Assembly: GCA_945883285.1 (NCBI GenBank)
Contig: CAMCXH010000013.1
Coordinates: forward strand, 1 to 33,223
DNA: 33,223 bases
Source of the DNA: Bordetella parapertussis
GTDB lineage: Bacteria; Pseudomonadota; Gammaproteobacteria; Burkholderiales; Burkholderiaceae_E
Reading direction: 5' to 3'
Positions 16,554-25,641 of the stretch are shown here, piece by piece. How positions within the stretch are numbered: position 1 is the stretch's first letter; each line of letters begins with the position of its first letter. The notes under the pieces were generated by a model. The model ran no database searches. It was not told the origin of the DNA and worked only from the letters and a program-made list of their open reading frames with translations. Position numbers and translations under genes: made by a program.

Positions 16554-17063
16554 ATGGCCGCATCGCCCCCTTCCGCGCCTGTCGCGGGTGGTCGAACCTC
16601 TTTGTGGCGCTGGATCCTGCTGACCGTCGTCGTACTGATCGCCGGTTTGTTCATCGGGGCACAAATGGGGCTGCTCGCTGGAAAACGCCCCCTGCGACTT
16701 GGCGTCACCGACGGTCAGTTGCAGCCGGTGCGCACGCAGCTCTCCAACGCAGTCTCGAGCACGGCGACCACCGACTATCACCGCATTGCACCACTGTCCG
16801 GCGGCACCAGTGCCAAGGCCAGCTTCGAGCGTCTGCGCGGCGTAGTCGCCGCCATGCCCGGGGCGACCATCGTCGTTGATCAGCCCGACTATCTCTATGC
16901 CGAGTTTCAGAGTCGCATCTGGCGTTTCGTCGACGACGTCGAATTCCTGCTCGACGAGCCGGCTGGCGTGATCGAGGTGAGGTCAGCGTCGCGGCTTGGT
17001 CGCAAGGACTTCGGCGTGAACCGCACGCGCATCGAGAGCATCCGTTCAAACTTGGCACACTGA
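16554..17063 (+). CDS. DUF1499 membrane protein
   Basis: 169-residue protein with one N-terminal membrane segment (about residues 18-43, WRWILLTVVVLIAGLFIGAQMGLL) and a DUF1499 domain outside it. The diagnostic run is YLYAEFQSRIWRFVDDVEF followed by VIEVRSASRLGRKDFGVNRTRI near the C-terminus. The cysteine usually found at the NCVSS position appears as NAVSS here. No biochemical function is established for the family. The N-terminus and topology suggest an inner-membrane anchor with a periplasmic domain. Translation starts one base after the dehydrogenase stop. It converges on tyrA, with a short hairpin between. Confidence 0.9.
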   Translation: MAASPPSAPVAGGRTSLWRWILLTVVVLIAGLFIGAQMGLLAGKRPLRLGVTDGQLQPVRTQLSNAVSSTATTDYHRIAPLSGGTSAKASFERLRGVVAAMPGATIVVDQPDYLYAEFQSRIWRFVDDVEFLLDEPAGVIEVRSASRLGRKDFGVNRTRIESIRSNLAH

Positions 17064-17087
17064 GCGCTGAAGAAGGTCCCTCAGCGC
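17064..17087. terminator. hairpin between converging genes
   Basis: GCGCTGA (17064-17070) pairs with TCAGCGC (17081-17087) around a 10-base loop, directly after the DUF1499 stop and before the end of tyrA. There is no T tract on either strand, so termination would be weak or factor-assisted. Confidence 0.35.
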
Positions 17088-17119
17088 CAGATCAAGCGCC
17101 GCACTGACCTCGGGTTGAC

Positions 17120-17980
17120 TTACAGGCTGGTGCGCCAACGCTCGCCTTCGGCAAGTGCCGACACCAGCGCATCACGGTCACCGTCGGCAATCGCCTTCTC
17201 GATACGACCGAGCGATTGCCGGAAGGCCGCAGCCGCAGCGAGGGTGGGGCCGCGATTATCGAGCAGGATGCCGGCCCACAAGTCTGCTGGTGAGCCGCCC
17301 ACCCGTGTCGTGTCCCGCAGGCCTGCACCGTAAAAGCGGCGCGCATCATCGGCCAGCGGGCCGTTGCCGATCGCGGCTGACAAGGCAAAGGCAACCGCAT
17401 GCGGCCAATGCGAGACTTCGGCGAAGAGCCGGTCGTGATGCTGAGCCGACATGCTGGCCACGCGAGCGCCCATCGCAAGCCAGAGCGCGTTGTTGCGTTC
17501 GCAGGCATCGGCATCGCTGTCGTCGGTCGGACAGACGATCACCGCGGCGCCCTCGAAGAGATCGGCACGCGAGGCACTCGGCCCAGCACGGTCGGCGCCG
17601 GCAATCGGATGCGACGCAACGAATCGGCCGCGCGCCGCACCCATCCCGGCCAGGGCCGCGGCAACCACACTGGACTTGGTGCTCGAGACATCGGTCACCA
17701 GCGCCTGCGCCGCGAGGCTCGACCAGTTCGATGGCTCGCAAAGCAAGGCGATATTGACCGACACAGGGGCGGCGAGAACGACGAGATCGGCACCGCCAAT
17801 CGCCTGCGTCAGTTGCGCGGCGACCGAATCGATCAGACCGGCGTCGAGGGCCGCTTGCGCATTGACCGGGTCGTATCCGCAAACGCTCGCGGCCAGACCG
17901 CGGGCGCGCAGGGCGGCCGCCACCGAGCCGCCCAGCGCGCCGGTGCCGACAACCGCAACCTTGCCGAAACGAAGCGTCAC
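17120..17980 (-). CDS. tyrA: prephenate/arogenate dehydrogenase
   Basis: 286-residue cytoplasmic enzyme that oxidatively decarboxylates prephenate (or arogenate) on the way to tyrosine. The NAD(P)-binding motif VAVVGTGALGGSVAAALR is at the N-terminus. ALVTDVSSTKSSV and the histidine-containing FVASHPIAGADRAG motif follow, with the all-helical C-terminal dimer domain after that. No chorismate mutase or ACT domain is present, so it is the short monofunctional form. I chose GTG at 17980, which overlaps the hisC stop as GTGA; longer in-frame versions would lie inside hisC without homology. It is the last gene of the gyrA-serC-pheA-hisC run. Prephenate versus arogenate preference cannot be read from the sequence. 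Confidence 0.94.
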   Translation of the reverse strand: MTLRFGKVAVVGTGALGGSVAAALRARGLAASVCGYDPVNAQAALDAGLIDSVAAQLTQAIGGADLVVLAAPVSVNIALLCEPSNWSSLAAQALVTDVSSTKSSVVAAALAGMGAARGRFVASHPIAGADRAGPSASRADLFEGAAVIVCPTDDSDADACERNNALWLAMGARVASMSAQHHDRLFAEVSHWPHAVAFALSAAIGNGPLADDARRFYGAGLRDTTRVGGSPADLWAGILLDNRGPTLAAAAAFRQSLGRIEKAIADGDRDALVSALAEGERWRTSL

Positions 17981-19113
17981 GTGCGACCGAGCGCTGCGCG
18001 AAGTGCGGCCAGAAAGACCTGATTTTCCTCGGGCAGCCCGACACTGATCCGCAGCCATTCGGGCAGGCCATAGTTGCCGACCGGCCGCACGATCACACCA
18101 GCCCTCAGCAGCTTTTCATTGACCGCGGCCGCGTCGCCGACTTTCACCAGTACAAAATTGCCCGACGACTTCACATAGCTCAGGCCGAGTTCGTCGAAGG
18201 CCTGCTGCATCAGCGCCAGCCCCTGGGCATTGAGCACCCGGCTGCGTTCGAGAAAGTCGACATCGGCCAGCGCCGCCACCGCAGCGGCCTGTGCAATCGA
18301 GTTGACATTGAACGGCTGACGCACCCGATTCATCAGATCGGTCATCGCAGGCTGCGCCACCGAATAACCCACCCGAAGACCGGCGAGTCCGTAGGCTTTC
18401 GAAAAGGTGCGCGACAAAACCAGGTTCGGAAAGCGCCTGACCCATTCAACCGCCTCGAAGCGCTTGGCCGGCTCGAGGTATTCGTTGTAAGCCTCATCGA
18501 GCACCACCACCACATGGGAGGGCACCGAAGCGAGAAAAGCCTCGATCTGCTCGGGCGGCAGGAAGGTGCCGGTGGGGTTGTTCGGATTGGCAATGAACAC
18601 GATACGGGTGTCAGCCGCGATGGCCGCACGCATGGCCGACAGGTCGTGTCCCAGATTGAGGGCAGGTGTGACGATTGCGCGCGCACCGGTGGCCTGGGTC
18701 GCCAGTTCGTAGACCTGAAAGGAATACTGGGAATAGACCGCCGACAGGCCGGGATGCAGCAAGGCATGTGCGGCGAGTTCGAGGATATCGTTGGAGCCGT
18801 TGCCCAGCGTGAGCCAGTCGGACGGAACACCGAATCGCTTCGACAACGCCGCCTTGAGGTCGAAACCGTTCGGGTCGGGATAGCGGCCGAGATCGGTGGC
18901 CGCGGCGATCATGGCCTTGCGAGCCGACTCGGGCATTCCCAGCGGGTTTTCGTTGGAGGCGAGTTTGACGATCGAAGCCTCGGTCAGACCGTAGTCTCGA
19001 GCAACTTCAGAGATCGGCCGACCGGCACGATAGGGCGCAATCGCGCGGATGTGCGCGGGCGCCATTGCCGCCGCGTCAGCGACGGTCGAATCAGCAGGGT
19101 GAGGGGCGTTCAT
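17977..19113 (-). CDS. hisC: histidinol-phosphate aminotransferase
   Basis: 378-residue class I/II PLP enzyme of the HisC family, converting imidazole-acetol phosphate to histidinol phosphate. In this operon context it is often thought to serve phenylpyruvate or 4-hydroxyphenylpyruvate transamination as well (known for HisC2-type copies). The motifs are YRAGRPISEV, KLASNENPLGMPESA, the cofactor region FIANPNNPTG, DEAYNEY, and the PLP lysine Lys239 in SRTFSKAYGLAGLRVGY. The start is ATG at 19113; an in-frame TTG two codons upstream is less likely. It begins 33 bases after the pheA stop and its TGA overlaps tyrA. A second hisC in a his operon is likely elsewhere, but this cannot be checked here. 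Confidence 0.95.
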   Translation of the reverse strand: MNAPHPADSTVADAAAMAPAHIRAIAPYRAGRPISEVARDYGLTEASIVKLASNENPLGMPESARKAMIAAATDLGRYPDPNGFDLKAALSKRFGVPSDWLTLGNGSNDILELAAHALLHPGLSAVYSQYSFQVYELATQATGARAIVTPALNLGHDLSAMRAAIAADTRIVFIANPNNPTGTFLPPEQIEAFLASVPSHVVVVLDEAYNEYLEPAKRFEAVEWVRRFPNLVLSRTFSKAYGLAGLRVGYSVAQPAMTDLMNRVRQPFNVNSIAQAAAVAALADVDFLERSRVLNAQGLALMQQAFDELGLSYVKSSGNFVLVKVGDAAAVNEKLLRAGVIVRPVGNYGLPEWLRISVGLPEENQVFLAALRAALGRT

Positions 19114-19146
19114 TCGCAATCAGGCTTCAAAAAGGGCTACGGGGCT

Positions 19147-20250
19147 TCAGGGCTTCGGAGCGACAGCAGTGGAGAGAAAGACCTCGCGCGGATAGGATCC
19201 GAGCGACTTGAAGAGCGCGGCATTGGCGTTGATCTCGGCCAGCGCACTGGCCACGGCGGGCTCGTCCTGATGACCGAGCAGATCGATATGAAAGTAGTAC
19301 TGCCAGCCGCTTTGACGGGCAGGTCGAGATTCGAAACGCTTCATCGACACGCCATGACGTGCAAGCGGCTCGATCAACGCATGGACCGCGCCGGCGCGAT
19401 CGGGCACCGACAGGATCAGCGAGGTCTGATCATCGCCCGACACGCCGCAGGCATGGTTGCCGATGACCGCGAATCGGGTCCGGTTCAGCGGGTCGTCCTG
19501 AATACCGCGGGTCACGACCTTGACCTCATAGCGCTCGAGCGCGCCGTCGCCGGCGATACCGGCGGTATGGGGCTCGATTGCAGCGAGCCGGGCGCCCTCG
19601 GCGTTACTTGAGACCGGCACGCGCTCGATGTCGGGATAGTGGCGATTGAGCCAGCCGGCACATTGCGCCAGCGCCTGCGCATGCGCGCAGATGCGAGTGA
19701 TGCCGACCATGTCGCCGTTGCGACTCAGCAGATGATGGCGCACCGGCACCGACACCTCGCCGCAGATCTTGAGCGGGCTGTTCAGAAACAGGTCGAGGCT
19801 GCGATTGACCGCGCCCTCGCTCGAGTTTTCGACCGGCACCACGCCAAAATCGACCACACCGGCTTCGGTCTGGCGAAAGACCTCGTCGATGCTCACGCAG
19901 GGCACGGCATCGATACCATGACCGAACTTGGCGATGACCGCCTGCTCGGAGAAGGTGCCAGCCGGCCCGAGATAAGCCACCCTCAGCTGGCGCTCGAGTT
20001 CGCGACAGGCCGAGATCACCTCGCGCCAGATCGCGGTCAGCGCGCCTTGCGCCAGCGGCCCGGGGTTGCGCTCTTCGAGTCGCCGCAAGATCTGGGCCTC
20101 TCGCTCGGGCCGCCAGACCGGCGAGTTCTCGGCATGCTTGAGTACGCCCACTTCCAGAACCAATCGGCCGCGCTCGGACAACAGCGCCAGAAGTCGCTGA
20201 TCGACGTCGTCGATCTTTTGCCTGAGTGCATCGAGCCCTTCGCTCATCAT
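19147..20250 (-). CDS. pheA: bifunctional chorismate mutase / prephenate dehydratase (P-protein)
   Basis: 367-residue enzyme that rearranges chorismate to prephenate and dehydrates it to phenylpyruvate for phenylalanine. Residues 1-90 form the AroQ chorismate mutase (LDALRQKIDDVDQRLLALLSERG). Residues about 91-270 are prephenate dehydratase, starting VAYLGPAGTFSEQAV and containing GVVPVENSSEGAVN and the TRFAVIG motif. Residues about 280-360 are an ACT regulatory domain with the phenylalanine-binding ESRP motif at 307-310, so feedback inhibition is expected. The ATG overlaps the serC TGA by one base. The order gyrA-serC-pheA-hisC-tyrA is typical of proteobacteria. Confidence 0.97.
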   Translation of the reverse strand: MMSEGLDALRQKIDDVDQRLLALLSERGRLVLEVGVLKHAENSPVWRPEREAQILRRLEERNPGPLAQGALTAIWREVISACRELERQLRVAYLGPAGTFSEQAVIAKFGHGIDAVPCVSIDEVFRQTEAGVVDFGVVPVENSSEGAVNRSLDLFLNSPLKICGEVSVPVRHHLLSRNGDMVGITRICAHAQALAQCAGWLNRHYPDIERVPVSSNAEGARLAAIEPHTAGIAGDGALERYEVKVVTRGIQDDPLNRTRFAVIGNHACGVSGDDQTSLILSVPDRAGAVHALIEPLARHGVSMKRFESRPARQSGWQYYFHIDLLGHQDEPAVASALAEINANAALFKSLGSYPREVFLSTAVAPKP

Positions 20251-21389
20251 CAGCCTCGTCGCTGTTCGAAATCGCGCATGAACGCGACCAGGGCGCGCAC
20301 GCCCTCGATCGGCATGGCGTTGTAAATGGATGCGCGCATGCCGCCGACCACGCGATGGCCCTTGAGGTTCATCAGACCTGCCTCGCGGGCATCGGCCAGA
20401 AAAGCCTCGTTCAGGCGCTCGTCGCGCAGAAAGAAGGTCACATTCATGCGCGAGCGATCGTGCTTGCTGACCCGACTCTCATAGAGCCCGCTGGCATCAA
20501 TGGCCTGGTAGAGAAGCGTCGCCTTGTCGATGTTGATCGCCTCGATCGCCGCCACGCCGCCCTGCGCCTTGAGCCACTCGAAGACCAGTCCGGCAAGATA
20601 GATGCCGAAGGTCGGCGGCGTGTTGAACATCGAATCGTTATCCGCCACGACCTGATAATTGAACGCGCTTGGGCACAGCCGATGGGCGCGCCCGATCAGA
20701 TCCTCGCGAATGATCACGAAAGTCAGGCCGGCCGGGCCGATGTTTTTCTGTGCGCCGCCATAGATGCAGCCATAGCGGCTGACATCGATGACCCGCGACA
20801 GAATATGCGAGGACATGTCGGCCACAATCGGCACATCGGGCGAGACCTCGTGCTCGCCGCTGCCGACCACCGGGTCGCACTGGAACTCGACGCCTTCGAT
20901 CGTTTCGCTGGTGCACAGATGCAGATACGAAGCCTCGCGCGACAGCTTCCAGGCCGATTGCTCCGGAATATGGGTGTAAGCGCCTTTGGCGCCGGGGGTG
21001 TCACCGCCAGCGGCGCCCGCGGCATCGGCCACGATATTGACCTGCCCGTATCGCGCGGCCTCGCGTGCCGATTTCAGCGACCACTGCCCGGTGAGAAGGT
21101 AATCGGCCTGGCCCGCTTCGCCCATCAGATTGAGCGGGACGATCGCATTCTCGGCAAGCGCTCCGCCCTGCATGAAGAGCACCTTGTAATTCGACGGAAT
21201 CGCGAGCAATTCGCGCAGATCGGCGATCGCTCGGGCATGAAGGGCCATGAAATCCTTGCCCCGATGACTCACCTCCATCACCGACATGCCGGTGCCCTGC
21301 CAGTCGAGCATCTCCTCGGCGGCCTGACGCAGCACCGGCTCCGGAATCAGCGCCGGGCCCGGGGAAAAGTTGAAGACCTTGCGGGTCAC
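20250..21389 (-). CDS. serC: phosphoserine aminotransferase
   Basis: 379-residue class V PLP aminotransferase that makes O-phosphoserine from 3-phosphohydroxypyruvate and acts in the pyridoxal phosphate pathway. The N-terminus [19 protein letters not shown] and the substrate region [13 protein letters not shown] are family signatures, and the PLP lysine is Lys215 in [12 protein letters not shown]. The end motif [23 protein letters not shown] is intact. The start codon is GTG at 21389, overlapping the gyrA stop as GTGA, and the stop overlaps the pheA start. Length is close to the usual 360 residues, with a small insert around residue 130 ([16 protein letters not shown]). Confidence 0.97.
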   Translation of the reverse strand: MTRKVFNFSPGPALIPEPVLRQAAEEMLDWQGTGMSVMEVSHRGKDFMALHARAIADLRELLAIPSNYKVLFMQGGALAENAIVPLNLMGEAGQADYLLTGQWSLKSAREAARYGQVNIVADAAGAAGGDTPGAKGAYTHIPEQSAWKLSREASYLHLCTSETIEGVEFQCDPVVGSGEHEVSPDVPIVADMSSHILSRVIDVSRYGCIYGGAQKNIGPAGLTFVIIREDLIGRAHRLCPSAFNYQVVADNDSMFNTPPTFGIYLAGLVFEWLKAQGGVAAIEAINIDKATLLYQAIDASGLYESRVSKHDRSRMNVTFFLRDERLNEAFLADAREAGLMNLKGHRVVGGMRASIYNAMPIEGVRALVAFMRDFEQRRG

Positions 21390-24013
21390 TGCGGGGTACC
21401 CGACTCCGGCGCACCGGCATCCGGGGTCTCAGGATCAGCAGCGGCGCCGATATCATCGGCAGCATCCGACTCGACCACCCGCTGAACACCCTGCAGCGTG
21501 GTGCCGGCATCGACCGCAATCAGGGTCACACCCTGGGTCGCGCGACCCATTTCGCGGATCTCGGCAACCCGGGTTCGCACCAGCACGCCGCCGGTGGTGA
21601 TCAGCATGATCTCGTCGCTCGACTCCACCAGGATTGCACCCACCACCTTGCCGTTGCGCTCGCTGGTCTGGATCGCGATCATGCCCTTGGTGCCGCGGCC
21701 ATGACGGGTGTACTCGGTGATCGGGGTGCGCTTTCCGAAGCCGTTTTCGGTCGCGGTCAGCACCGACTGCGTCTCGGTCTCGGCCACCAGCATTGCAATC
21801 ACGCGCTGGCCTTCTTCGAGCATCATGCCGCGCACGCCGCGCGCACCGCGCCCCATCGGCCGCACATCGTTTTCATCGAAGCGCACCGCCTTGCCGCTGT
21901 CCGAAAACAGCATGACATCGTGCAGGCCATCGGTCACCGCCACACCGATCAGGAAGTCGCCTTCATCCAGATCGACCGCGATGATGCCCTTGCGCAAAGG
22001 CCGCGAAAACTCGCTCAGCGGCGTCTTCTTGACCGTGCCCAGACTGGTGGACATGAAGACAAAGTGATTGTCGTCGAAGGCCTTGACCGGCAGCACAACG
22101 GTGATCTTCTCGTTGTCGGCCAGCGGGAACATGTTGACGATCGGCTTGCCGCGCGCATTGCGCGAACCCTGCGGCACTTCCCAGACCTTGAGCCAGTAGA
22201 CGCGACCGCGGTCGGAAAAGCACAGGATGTGATCGTGGGTGTTGGCGATGAACAACTGGGCGATCCAGTCGTCGTCTTTCATCGAGGTGGCCTGCTTGCC
22301 GCGACCGCCACGCTTTTGCGCACGGTACTCCGACAGGGGCTGGCTCTTGACATAGCCGGTATTCGACAGCGTGACCACCATGTCGGTCGGCGCGATCAGG
22401 TCTTCGGTGTCGAGCTCGGTGGCATTGAGCTCGATCTGCGAGCGACGCGGATCCTTGTTGGGATCGGCATATTCGGCCTTGATCGACTTGAGCTCGTCGC
22501 TGATGATCGTGCTGATCCGCTCGGGGCGAGCCAGGATATCGAGCAGATCGGCGATGGTGTCCATCACCTCGCGATACTCCTGAACGATCTTGTCCTGCTC
22601 CAGTCCGGTCAGGCGCTGCAGACGCATCTGCAAAATTTCCTGGGCCTGCGTCTCGGACAGCCGATAGCCGGCGTCCGACAGACCGACCCCCGGCTCCAGG
22701 CCGAGCGGGCGAAACGCCGATGCCTCGACACCCGAACGCGTCACCATCTCGCGGGCCACACCGGGCTCCCAGGTGCGCGAGAGCAGCCGCTCCTTGGCCA
22801 CCGGCGGCGTGGGCGAGGCCTTGATCAGCTCGATCATCTCGTCGACATTGGCCACCGCCACAGCGAGGCCCTCAAGCACATGGCCGCGATCGCGGGCCTT
22901 GCGCAAGTCGTAGACCGTGCGCCGTGTGACCACCTCGCGCCGATGCGACAAAAACGCCTCGATCATCTGCTTGAGATTGAGCAGGCGCGGCTGGCCATCG
23001 ACCAGCGCCACCATGTTCATCCCGAAGGTGTCCTGCAGCGAGGTCTGCTTGTAGAGGTTGTTGAGCACCACCTCGGGCACTTCGCCGCGCTTGAGCTCGA
23101 TCACCACGCGCATGCCCGACTTGTCGGACTCGTCGCGGATATCAGAGATGCCCTCGATCTTTTTCTCGTTGACCAGCTCGGCGATCCGTTCCTGAAGAAC
23201 GCGCTTGTTCACCTGGAAGGGCAACTCGTCGACGATGATCGCGGTGCGGGTGCCGCGGTCGTAATCTTCGAAGTGAGTACGGGCACGGATGACGATCCGG
23301 CCCCGCCCGGTGCGATAGCCGTCGCGAACGCCATTGACGCCATAGATGATGCCGGCGGTGGGGAAATCGGGTGCAGGAATCAGCTCGATCAACTCGTCCA
23401 CGGTCGATTCGGGCCGGCGCAGCAGCAGCAGACAACCCTCGATCACCTCGCTCAGATTGTGCGGCGGGATGTTGGTGGCCATACCGACCGCAATGCCCGA
23501 GCTGCCATTGATCAGCAGATTGGGAATGCGCGCCGGCAGCAGCAGCGGTTCGCGTTCGGAACCATCGTAGTTGGGGCCGAAATCGACGGTGTCCTTGTCG
23601 ATGTCGGCCAGCAACTCATGCGCGATCTTCGACAGCCGGATCTCGGTGTAACGCATTGCCGCAGCATTGTCGCCATCGACCGAGCCGAAATTGCCCTGAC
23701 CGTCGACCAGCAGGTAGCGCAGCGAAAAATCCTGCGCCATCCGGACGATGGTGTCGTAGACCGACTGGTCGCCGTGAGGATGGTATTTACCGATGACGTC
23801 GCCGACGATACGGGCAGACTTCTTGTAGGGCCGATTCCAGTCGTTGTTGAGTTCGTGCATGGCAAACAGCACTCGCCGATGAACCGGCTTGAGTCCGTCA
23901 CGCACATCCGGCAAGGCCCGACCGACGATCACGCTCATCGCGTAATCAAGGTAGGAGCGCCGCATTTCCTCTTCGAGGCTGATAGGCAGGGTTTCTTTTG
24001 CGAACTGATCCAT
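21386..24013 (-). CDS. gyrA: DNA gyrase subunit A
   Basis: 875-residue type IIA topoisomerase subunit that breaks and reseals DNA during negative supercoiling. The catalytic tyrosine is Tyr122 (AAMRYTEIR), with numbering identical to E. coli. The quinolone-resistance region reads [12 protein letters not shown], with Gln at 83 and Asp at 87; position 83 is Ser in E. coli. The C-terminal beta-pinwheel contains a GyrA-box QKRGGRG at 566-572, with the typical Q-[RK]-R-G-G-[RK]-G form, and the protein ends in an acidic tail. It heads the serC-pheA-hisC-tyrA run and diverges from an amidohydrolase gene across 99 bases in which I find no clear promoter. Confidence 0.98.
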   Translation of the reverse strand: MDQFAKETLPISLEEEMRRSYLDYAMSVIVGRALPDVRDGLKPVHRRVLFAMHELNNDWNRPYKKSARIVGDVIGKYHPHGDQSVYDTIVRMAQDFSLRYLLVDGQGNFGSVDGDNAAAMRYTEIRLSKIAHELLADIDKDTVDFGPNYDGSEREPLLLPARIPNLLINGSSGIAVGMATNIPPHNLSEVIEGCLLLLRRPESTVDELIELIPAPDFPTAGIIYGVNGVRDGYRTGRGRIVIRARTHFEDYDRGTRTAIIVDELPFQVNKRVLQERIAELVNEKKIEGISDIRDESDKSGMRVVIELKRGEVPEVVLNNLYKQTSLQDTFGMNMVALVDGQPRLLNLKQMIEAFLSHRREVVTRRTVYDLRKARDRGHVLEGLAVAVANVDEMIELIKASPTPPVAKERLLSRTWEPGVAREMVTRSGVEASAFRPLGLEPGVGLSDAGYRLSETQAQEILQMRLQRLTGLEQDKIVQEYREVMDTIADLLDILARPERISTIISDELKSIKAEYADPNKDPRRSQIELNATELDTEDLIAPTDMVVTLSNTGYVKSQPLSEYRAQKRGGRGKQATSMKDDDWIAQLFIANTHDHILCFSDRGRVYWLKVWEVPQGSRNARGKPIVNMFPLADNEKITVVLPVKAFDDNHFVFMSTSLGTVKKTPLSEFSRPLRKGIIAVDLDEGDFLIGVAVTDGLHDVMLFSDSGKAVRFDENDVRPMGRGARGVRGMMLEEGQRVIAMLVAETETQSVLTATENGFGKRTPITEYTRHGRGTKGMIAIQTSERNGKVVGAILVESSDEIMLITTGGVLVRTRVAEIREMGRATQGVTLIAVDAGTTLQGVQRVVESDAADDIGAAADPETPDAGAPESGTPQ

Positions 24014-24112
24014 GAAGAGGGCGGCGCTTTTTCCGGTAAATCTTTGAATTTTAATCCAATCTCGGCAAGTGTGCTGTAATCGACCGCGCCATCAGCCTGC
24101 TGCCCCTGCGCC

Positions 24113-25465
24113 ATGACCCCGCCTGCCGAATTGCACGTCGTCCTGACACCGCGCTGGATCGCGCCGGTCGAACCGGCGAATACCGTTCTCACTGACCATG
24201 CCGTCGTCATCCGGGGCGACCTGATCGAAGCCGTCCTGCCGCGCGACGAAGCCTTGCGCCTCTATCCGCAGGCTCGCCGAACCGACCTGCCCGATCACCT
24301 CCTGATCCCGGGACTCATCAATCTGCACAGCCATGCCGCAATGACCCTGCTGCGCGGCGCAGGCGATGACCTGCCGCTCGAGCGATGGCTTCACGAGCGC
24401 ATCTGGCCGATTGAAAGCGCATTGATGTCCGAAGAATTTGTCTATGACGGCACCGTGCTCGCCTGCCGCGAGATGCTGCGCGGCGGCGTGACCACCTTCA
24501 ACGACATGTATTTTTTTCCGCAGGCCACCGCGCGCGCCGCGCTCGAGATGGGTATGCGGGCCGTCCTGGGCATCCTGGTCATCGATTTTCCGAGCGCCTA
24601 CGGCAGCGGCCCGGCCGACTACCTCAACAAGGGCATGGCGCTGCGCGATTCATTGCGACAAGAATCGACGATCGGATTCTGCCTCGCCCCGCACGCCCCC
24701 TATTCAGTGTCCGACGATGCCTTTCGCGAAGTCGCCAAACTCGCCGCCGAACTGCAATTGCCGGTGCATATGCATGTGCACGAAACCGCCCGCGAAATCA
24801 CCGACCACATTGCCCGCTATGGCGTACGGCCCCTTGAACGCTTGGCCGCACTGGGCCTGGTTGGCCCCGAGCTCATCGCGGTCCATGCGGTGCACCTGAA
24901 CGACGCCGAAATCAGGCTGCTCGCCGGGCACGGCGCCTCGGTCGCCCACTGCCCGCATTCCAACCTCAAGCTGGGCAGCGGGATTGCCCCGGTTGCCAAA
25001 ATGCTCGATCAGGGCATCAACCTGGGTATCGGAACCGATGGTTCGGCGAGCAACAACCGCCTGGACATGCTGCTGGAGATGCGTACAGCGTCCCTTCTGG
25101 CCAAAGGGTCAAGCGCTGACGCGACCGCATTCGGCGCTCACGCCACGCTGCGCGCGGCCACGCTGTCGGCAGCGCGAGCGATTGGCTGGCACGACCGCAT
25201 CGGCAGCATCGCCGCCGGAAAATCGGCCGACCTGGTCGCGATCGATCTCAGCGATATCGATCAACAGCCGGTTCACGATCCGGTCGCGCAGTTGCTCTAT
25301 TGCGCCGGACGGGAGCAGGTCACCGATGTCTGGATTGGCGGACGACCTGTTGTTACGAAACGACAATTGGCGTGCACGCGAGCGCTGGAGGCCATTTCGG
25401 CCATATCTGCGCGCAGGGTCGTGTGGCACAATCGATTGAGTTTGCTTGTGCCTGATGGCGTTTAA
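24113..25465 (+). CDS. TRZ/ATZ-family amidohydrolase, MtaD-type deaminase
   Basis: 450-residue metal-dependent hydrolase of the amidohydrolase superfamily, closest in pattern to 5-methylthioadenosine / S-adenosylhomocysteine deaminases. Metal ligands are visible: His72 and His74 in NLHSHAAM, the HMHVHE motif, HAVHL, and the aspartate in GTDGSASNN. The SVAHCPHSNLKLGSG segment is typical of this TRZ/ATZ group. No signal peptide is seen, so it is cytoplasmic. In Pseudomonas a homologous deaminase gene stands between gyrA and ubiG, next to mtnA (from memory). Here mtnA is absent and an OmpA-family gene separates it from ubiG. Substrate is therefore likely but not proven to be methylthioadenosine. 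Confidence 0.88.
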   Translation: MTPPAELHVVLTPRWIAPVEPANTVLTDHAVVIRGDLIEAVLPRDEALRLYPQARRTDLPDHLLIPGLINLHSHAAMTLLRGAGDDLPLERWLHERIWPIESALMSEEFVYDGTVLACREMLRGGVTTFNDMYFFPQATARAALEMGMRAVLGILVIDFPSAYGSGPADYLNKGMALRDSLRQESTIGFCLAPHAPYSVSDDAFREVAKLAAELQLPVHMHVHETAREITDHIARYGVRPLERLAALGLVGPELIAVHAVHLNDAEIRLLAGHGASVAHCPHSNLKLGSGIAPVAKMLDQGINLGIGTDGSASNNRLDMLLEMRTASLLAKGSSADATAFGAHATLRAATLSAARAIGWHDRIGSIAAGKSADLVAIDLSDIDQQPVHDPVAQLLYCAGREQVTDVWIGGRPVVTKRQLACTRALEAISAISARRVVWHNRLSLLVPDGV

Positions 25466-25548
25466 GACGCTCATTCGCGGGTTTTTGCCTTGCGATGATT
25501 TGTTTTGGCGATCCGTGGTTTTCGGCACGAGACAGGGTCGGGGATGCT

Positions 25549-25578
25549 TTGCCGTCGGTCGGGGTCGGTCTGTATACT
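25549..25578 (+). promoter_or_regulatory. promoter of the ompA-like gene
   Basis: TTGCCG (25549-25554) and TATACT (25573-25578) are 18 bases apart. They sit 64 bases before the ATG, which itself has a strong GAGAGGAG ribosome-binding site (25630-25637 region). This fits an abundant envelope protein. Confidence 0.55.
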
Positions 25579-25641
25579 GCCCCGCAGACGTTGTAAGGCG
25601 TTGATTTTTCTGATGTGAGCCATCTCACCGAGAGGAGAAAC

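Noticed and set aside
21701-24079. Open frame of 792 codons on the plus strand opposite gyrA
   Set aside because: GyrA motifs are unambiguous on the minus strand, and the plus-strand product has shadow-type composition.
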